43,796 bases of DNA from Omnitrophica WOR_2 bacterium RIFOXYA2_FULL_38_17. GTDB lineage: Bacteria > Omnitrophota > Gorgyraeia > Zapsychrales > Zapsychraceae. The notes under the pieces are model-generated. The model ran no database searches, was not told the DNA's origin, and saw only the letters and a program-made list of their open reading frames with translations. The position numbers were made by a program, and so were the translations under genes. Shown one piece after another: positions 40,072 through 43,796 of this stretch. Numbering within the stretch: the first letter of the stretch is position 1; every line of letters starts with the position of its first letter. Location of the stretch: the NCBI GenBank assembly GCA_001805965.1, contig MHHG01000034.1, forward strand, positions 1-43,796, given 5' to 3'.

Positions 40072-40090
40072 AGATATATGGGATTCTGTT

Positions 40091-41053
40091 GTGGTAGAAA
40101 TTAAATTTCCTAAAAATTTAAGCGTCAATATCCAATATGATTCTGAGTTAGCCCCCTTTACCACGTTTAAGTTAGGAGGCAAAGCAGAAGGCATAATTCA
40201 CTGTGCTACGTCACAACAGCTCCAGAATGTTGTTAGCCATTTAAACAAAGAAAATGTTGGCTTCATTGTGATTGGCGGAGGTTCTAATATTGTTGTTTCA
40301 GATGCCGGAGTCAATTGTTTTGTTATCCGCTATTTTAGCGAAACGCCTTTTCTTGAACGTCAAAATGATGATGTTATAGTTTTTGGAAGTACAAAGCTAG
40401 ATGATCTTGTGAGCTTTACTATTGATCAAGGCTTGGGTGATCTAAGCTTTGCTTCAGGTATTCCAGGAACCGTTGGCGGCGCTATTTATGGAAATGCAGG
40501 GGCTTTTGGAAAACAAATTAGTGAATATTTGAAATCTGTACTGTTGATAACTGCTTCAGGCGAATTAAAAGAAATTGAGGCTAAAGATCTTTGTTTTCAA
40601 TACCGAGACTCAAGTTTAAAAAGATCCAAAGATATTGTTCTGTCTGCGATATTTTCACTTATCCCCGATGATAAAGACATATTAATGGGCCAAAGAGTAA
40701 AAATTCTTGGAGAGAGAAGAAAAAAGCATCCTGATTGGAAAAGAGAGCGTTGTGCTGGGAGTTTTTTTAAGAACGTTGATTGTGGGTTCCCGGAAAATAA
40801 ACGTAAGTCTGCGGGATGTTTTTTAGATGAAATTGGGGCCAAGAACTTAAAAGTAAACGGTGCTTATGTTTTTGAGAAACATGCAAATATAATTATGGCC
40901 GACGAATTTGCAAAGGCGCAGGATATATTTGAGCTTTCTTCTACAATGGCCTTGCTAGTTAAAGAAAAATTTGATCTTAAATTGGAGCGTGAAGTGCGTT
41001 TTGTGGGAGATTTTCAAGGAAAGCCAAAAGAATGTAATGGCATTATATGGTAA
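40091..41053 (+). CDS. murB: UDP-N-acetylenolpyruvoylglucosamine reductase
   Basis: 320 residues, starting with GTG. APFTTFKLGGKAEGI is the FAD/NADPH entry, GGGSNIVVSDAG and ASGIPGTVGGAIYGNAGAFG the FAD motifs. Tyr171 in CFQYRDSSL, Ser224 in CAGSFFKN and Glu301 in LEREVRFVG are the catalytic trio; the general layout is of the type II (Gram-positive-like) MurB. It reduces the enolpyruvyl group to give UDP-MurNAc in peptidoglycan synthesis. It is likely in one operon with ispH and the ferredoxin. Confidence 0.97.
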   Translation: MVEIKFPKNLSVNIQYDSELAPFTTFKLGGKAEGIIHCATSQQLQNVVSHLNKENVGFIVIGGGSNIVVSDAGVNCFVIRYFSETPFLERQNDDVIVFGSTKLDDLVSFTIDQGLGDLSFASGIPGTVGGAIYGNAGAFGKQISEYLKSVLLITASGELKEIEAKDLCFQYRDSSLKRSKDIVLSAIFSLIPDDKDILMGQRVKILGERRKKHPDWKRERCAGSFFKNVDCGFPENKRKSAGCFLDEIGAKNLKVNGAYVFEKHANIIMADEFAKAQDIFELSSTMALLVKEKFDLKLEREVRFVGDFQGKPKECNGIIW

Positions 41054-41078
41054 TAAGCTTTTGAAAAAGTTTTTTAGG

Positions 41079-41107
41079 TTGTAAACTAGATGTCTTGAGT
41101 GTATACT
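41079..41107 (+). promoter_or_regulatory. Candidate promoter of the HAD phosphatase gene
   Basis: TTGTAA (41079-41084), 17-base spacer and TATACT (41102-41107). RNA would start near 41114, so an alternative TTG start at 41095 would lie outside the mRNA; this supports the ATG at 41155. Confidence 0.5.
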
Positions 41108-41154
41108 CAATTGGTGTTTTATTAGGAAGAACAATTTTATTTGTCAGGAAAAAC

Positions 41155-41799
41155 ATGAAAAAAGATGTGTTGGTCTTTGATTTTGATGGCACTATTGCTG
41201 ATACTTTTCAGGCAATCCTGCATATTAGCAACCGCCTTTCAAAACAATTCAAATATAAAATGCTTGATCCTGATGAGGCAGAATTCCTCAAAGACAAAAC
41301 CCTTAAAGAGACTATCGATCATTTAAGAGTTCCGATCCTTCAGCTTCCTGCCATTTTATTTAAAGCCAGAAATGAGCTTCATAAGGAAATTGAATCAGTA
41401 CAGCCGATCAATGGATTAAAGGAAATATTGATTCAATTAAAGGCATTTGGTTTTGAAATGGGGATCATCTCTTCTAATTCAAGAAAGAATGTCAGGAGAT
41501 TTCTAAAAAGCAACAATCTTGACCTTTTTGATTTCATTTCAACTTCTTCAAAGTTGTGGGGAAAAAACAGATGCATCAAAAAGACGCTTAAAATGAACAG
41601 CATTAATAATCAGGATGTTGTATATATTGGCGATGAAATTAGAGATATCGTTGCTGCAAAAAAAGCCGGAGTTAGAGTTGCTGCTGTTACATGGGGATAC
41701 AATTCTTCAAAGGCCCTAAAAGAGCAAAGCCCTGATTATGTCGTAAATAACCCTAGGGAATTAATTGACCTTTTCGTTGATGCCCTTATTCCTGCCTAA
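41155..41799 (+). CDS. HAD-superfamily phosphatase, phosphoglycolate-phosphatase-like
   Basis: 214 residues from the ATG at 41155 (AGGA 6 bases before it). DFDGTIADT is motif I, with both catalytic Asp; ISSNSRKN is motif II, the Lys of CIKKTLK motif III and YIGDEIRDIVAAKKAG motif IV. The helical cap between motifs I and II is of the C1 type. This subfamily contains phosphoglycolate phosphatase (Gph) and others; the substrate is not decided by sequence. It converges on nfu. Confidence 0.85.
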   Translation: MKKDVLVFDFDGTIADTFQAILHISNRLSKQFKYKMLDPDEAEFLKDKTLKETIDHLRVPILQLPAILFKARNELHKEIESVQPINGLKEILIQLKAFGFEMGIISSNSRKNVRRFLKSNNLDLFDFISTSSKLWGKNRCIKKTLKMNSINNQDVVYIGDEIRDIVAAKKAGVRVAAVTWGYNSSKALKEQSPDYVVNNPRELIDLFVDALIPA

Positions 41800-41826
41800 A
41801 CCACTAATAAACAAAAACCTATATGT

Positions 41827-42045
41827 TTAAGCTATTTTGACAACAATGTCAGGATTTACTTTTTCTTTAAGTGTTTGTTCTATAAATCTTAAAGTTCCCA
41901 TGGCTGCATGAGGACATCCTCCACAAGCGCCTTGGTATTTAATTGATAAGACATTATCTTTATAGCTAACGACCTGAAGGTCCCCGCCATCTCTTTTTAG
42001 TGCCGGCCTGATTGTTTCATCTATTATTGCCTTTATTTTGTCCAT
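41827..42045 (-). CDS. Nfu-type Fe-S carrier (NifU C-terminal domain)
   Basis: 72 residues: only the Nfu domain, with the CxxC pair Cys41-Cys44 in GACGGCPHA and RPALKRDGGDLQVV. Such a domain is fused to the end of NifU in nitrogen fixers; here it is a separate gene 26 bases after the NifU-like gene. It transfers assembled Fe-S clusters to targets. AAGGAA precedes the ATG. Confidence 0.95.
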   Translation of the reverse strand: MDKIKAIIDETIRPALKRDGGDLQVVSYKDNVLSIKYQGACGGCPHAAMGTLRFIEQTLKEKVNPDIVVKIA

Positions 42046-42071
42046 GTTGATGTTCCTTTCATAAGCTTTGA

Positions 42072-42680
42072 TTAGCCAAAGTGTTTTTTAATATATTCTT
42101 TCATTAATGAGATTGATTCATCTTTGCATTGTCCGCAGACAGTTCCTATTTTTGTGTGTTCTTGAAGCTCAAGGTATGTTCTTGCCCCTTCGAGTACAGA
42201 CTCTTCAATTTCATGATCTGTGACATTCATGCACTGGCAAATTACTTTTGCCTTATCTTTTACAATTTTTTCCCCTTGGTTTGATTTTGTGTAGTAGTCA
42301 TCGATCGCAGCTCTAAGAGCTTTATCACCTAAGACAGAACAATGTATTTTGTTTTCGGGCAAGCCGTCCAATTTTTTAGCAACATCTTTAGGCGATAGCC
42401 TGTATGCTTGATCTAAAGTCATTCCTATGGCCATTTCTGAGAGTATAGATGTGCTTGCTATTGCGCTTGCGCAGCCATATGTCTTCCATTTGCAGTCCGA
42501 AATAACGTTATTTTTCTTATCAACTTTGATGACCATCATCATTTGGTCACCGCATTTTAAATTGCCAACAATACCTTTGCCGTCAGCTTCAAAAGAATCG
42601 GCATCTCCAAGTATGTTTTTGGGGTTGATAAAGTGCTCTTTAACTTTTTCTGAATATGTCCATTTAAGGTCATCGCTCAT
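42072..42680 (-). CDS. nifU: NifU-like Fe-S scaffold with BFD-type [2Fe-2S] domain
   Basis: 202 residues. The N-terminal IscU/NifU scaffold domain (about 1-130) has the three cluster cysteines Cys43, Cys70 and Cys114 and the Asp45 that sets cluster release. A Fer2_BFD [2Fe-2S] domain follows (about 145-200) with Cys148, Cys150, Cys182 and Cys185 (VICQCMN, then VCGQC). The third domain of classical NifU, Nfu, is the next gene. It receives sulfur from NifS, encoded 9 bases upstream. AGAGG precedes the ATG. No nitrogen-fixation gene is seen, so a housekeeping role is likely. Confidence 0.94.
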   Translation of the reverse strand: MSDDLKWTYSEKVKEHFINPKNILGDADSFEADGKGIVGNLKCGDQMMMVIKVDKKNNVISDCKWKTYGCASAIASTSILSEMAIGMTLDQAYRLSPKDVAKKLDGLPENKIHCSVLGDKALRAAIDDYYTKSNQGEKIVKDKAKVICQCMNVTDHEIEESVLEGARTYLELQEHTKIGTVCGQCKDESISLMKEYIKKHFG

Positions 42681-42689
42681 AATTTACCT

Positions 42690-43796
42690 CTATGAATATA
42701 CTGTTGACATTTTTCTAAGTTTTTCAATTGTTTCTTTAAGTTTTATAATAACGTATTCGACCTCTTCTTTTGTGTTTTCTCTTCCAAGGCTTATTCTTAT
42801 TGAGCTGTGAGCAAGCTCAACAGGCAATCCGGTTGCTAGAAGAACATGTGATGGGTCCAATGAGCCTGAAGCGCATGCTGATCCGGTTGAAACGCAAATA
42901 CCGGCTAGGTCCAGGTAAAGAAGTATTGCTTCGCCTTCAACTCCTGAAAATGACACATTAAGTGTTCCAGGTAGCGAGTTTTTCTCATGACCGTTAAAAT
43001 GAACATCAGGTATGTTTGCTGATATTTCTTTTCTTAGTAAATTCTTTAGTTCCAGCAGGCGGATTTCTTCCTGTTCCATCTCAAGTTGCCTCATTTCAAT
43101 TGCTTTGGCAAGGCCAATGATCCCTAGAGTGTTCTCTGTTCCCGCACGCCTGCCTTTTTCTTGATGCCCTCCATGAATTAAAGGGCAAAAGCGAGCGCCC
43201 TTTTTAACATATAAAGCGCCAATGCCTTTTGGCCCATATATCTTATGGCCTGAAATTGTTAAAAAATCAACGTTAAGTTCTTTTACATCAACAAGCAGTT
43301 TGCCGATTGCCTGAACTGCATCAGTATGAAAAAGAGATCCTTTTTCATGTGTTATTCTGGCAATTGTTTTAATGTCTTGCACAGTTCCTATCTCATTGTT
43401 TGCCATCATAACAGAAACTAGCCCGCTGTTCTCTTTAAGTGTTTTTTCCAGCTGTTCGATCTTTATTGTCCCTGTACTATCAACATCTAAAAAGGATACT
43501 TTTGCGCCTTTTAACGCAAGGCATTTTGAAGTTTCAAGAATGCAAGGATGCTCAATTTTTGTGGTAATGATACCGCTTCCTTTTGAGCACTGACTCGTAC
43601 AATTATGGTTTGTTGATTCGCAAGGAAGAATTGACAGGACTGTATTGTTAGCTTCAGAGCCGCTTCCGACAAAAAAAAGTTCATCGGGATCTGCGTTGAT
43701 AAATTCTGCGATTTTCTCCCGTGATTTTTCAATAATATGATGGGCTTCTCTTCCTAAGCTGTGAAGGCTTGAGGGATTGCCAAAATAATCCATAGA
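42690..43796 (-). CDS. nifS: Cysteine desulfurase NifS, cut at the window end
   Basis: At least 368 residues; the start lies beyond base 43796, because the usual N-terminal strand (LDNxATTP) is missing and the reading frame enters open as SMDYFGNPSSLHSLG. The motifs present are HTDAVQAIGK, the PLP lysine in SGHKIYGPKG, and the catalytic Cys in STGSACASG. An ATG near 43793 is internal. It takes sulfur from cysteine for Fe-S assembly and lies 9 bases upstream of the NifU-like gene. IscS is the close alternative; the NifU layout favours NifS. Confidence 0.95.
   Translation of the reverse strand, partial: SMDYFGNPSSLHSLGREAHHIIEKSREKIAEFINADPDELFFVGSGSEANNTVLSILPCESTNHNCTSQCSKGSGIITTKIEHPCILETSKCLALKGAKVSFLDVDSTGTIKIEQLEKTLKENSGLVSVMMANNEIGTVQDIKTIARITHEKGSLFHTDAVQAIGKLLVDVKELNVDFLTISGHKIYGPKGIGALYVKKGARFCPLIHGGHQEKGRRAGTENTLGIIGLAKAIEMRQLEMEQEEIRLLELKNLLRKEISANIPDVHFNGHEKNSLPGTLNVSFSGVEGEAILLYLDLAGICVSTGSACASGSLDPSHVLLATGLPVELAHSSIRISLGRENTKEEVEYVIIKLKETIEKLRKMSTVYS

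Noticed and set aside
41800..41826. Possible hairpin (TAAACA/TGTTTA) between the HAD gene and nfu
   Set aside because: Only 6 A+T-rich pairs with a 10-base loop; too weak to call a terminator.

Overview
The window is 43.8 kb of a compact, A+T-rich (roughly one third G+C by eye) bacterial chromosome. A TonB/ExbBD-type energiser, a pilus or type II secretin assembly operon, an entericidin-like lipoprotein and a predicted outer-membrane barrel point to a two-membrane (diderm) bacterium. Lysine synthesis through LL-diaminopimelate aminotransferase (DapL) and the general protein flavour fit uncultured lineages such as Omnitrophota, Elusimicrobiota or Margulisbacteria. That placement is an inference from memory of protein families; no phylogenetic marker was tested. 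No tRNA, rRNA, insertion sequence, prophage or CRISPR array was seen. No gene-free stretch exceeds 300 bases; the longest is 3303-3572, which holds a promoter and an inverted repeat.

Layout. 1-3302 (minus): type IV pilus assembly operon, a small HTH protein, a PilM-PilN fusion, PilO, PilP and the start of the secretin. 3573-8240 (minus): a long TPR protein, ExbB, ExbD, a TonB-like protein with no C-terminal domain, a membrane zinc ribbon and a PilX-like prepilin. 8298-11525 (minus): uvrA and a small lysine-rich protein made of two copies of an unusual module plus a histone-H1-like tail. 11598-26475 (minus): a 15-gene run, argC-J-B-D-F-G-H, lysA, dapF-A-B-L, folK, panC, nadX, giving nearly complete arginine and lysine/meso-DAP pathways plus steps of folate, pantothenate and NAD synthesis. 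26651-32935 (minus): rplM-rpsI with its own promoter and terminator, and fabG-acpP-fabF-leuB-asd-truA. 33030-34397 (minus): folE-folB-fxsA. 34533-35336 (plus): a PHP-family histidinol phosphatase. 35351-37473 (minus): a tight five-gene run of response regulator, secreted protein, entericidin-like lipoprotein, barrel and holin-like protein. 37558-43796: ispG, divergent from ispH-ferredoxin-murB, then a HAD phosphatase, meeting a converging nifS-nifU-nfu Fe-S assembly cluster.

How it works together. Asd (28.4 kb) feeds the dap genes, whose product meso-DAP goes to peptidoglycan (where MurB also acts) or, through LysA, to lysine. ArgG, NadX and Asd all draw on aspartate. The Fe-S assembly genes lie close to IspG and IspH, both [4Fe-4S] enzymes, and to a [2Fe-2S] ferredoxin that could serve them.

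Most starts have a Shine-Dalgarno sequence, but uvrA, the TPR gene and the histidinol phosphatase carry a -10-like hexamer only 5-7 bases before the ATG, the architecture of leaderless mRNAs. Two long G tracts (G8 in the ribosome-binding position of the lysine-rich gene, G9 inside uvrA) stand out against the A+T-rich background. The most promising undescribed items are the five-gene envelope operon, the repeated-module histone-like protein and the TonB-like protein without a C-terminal domain.
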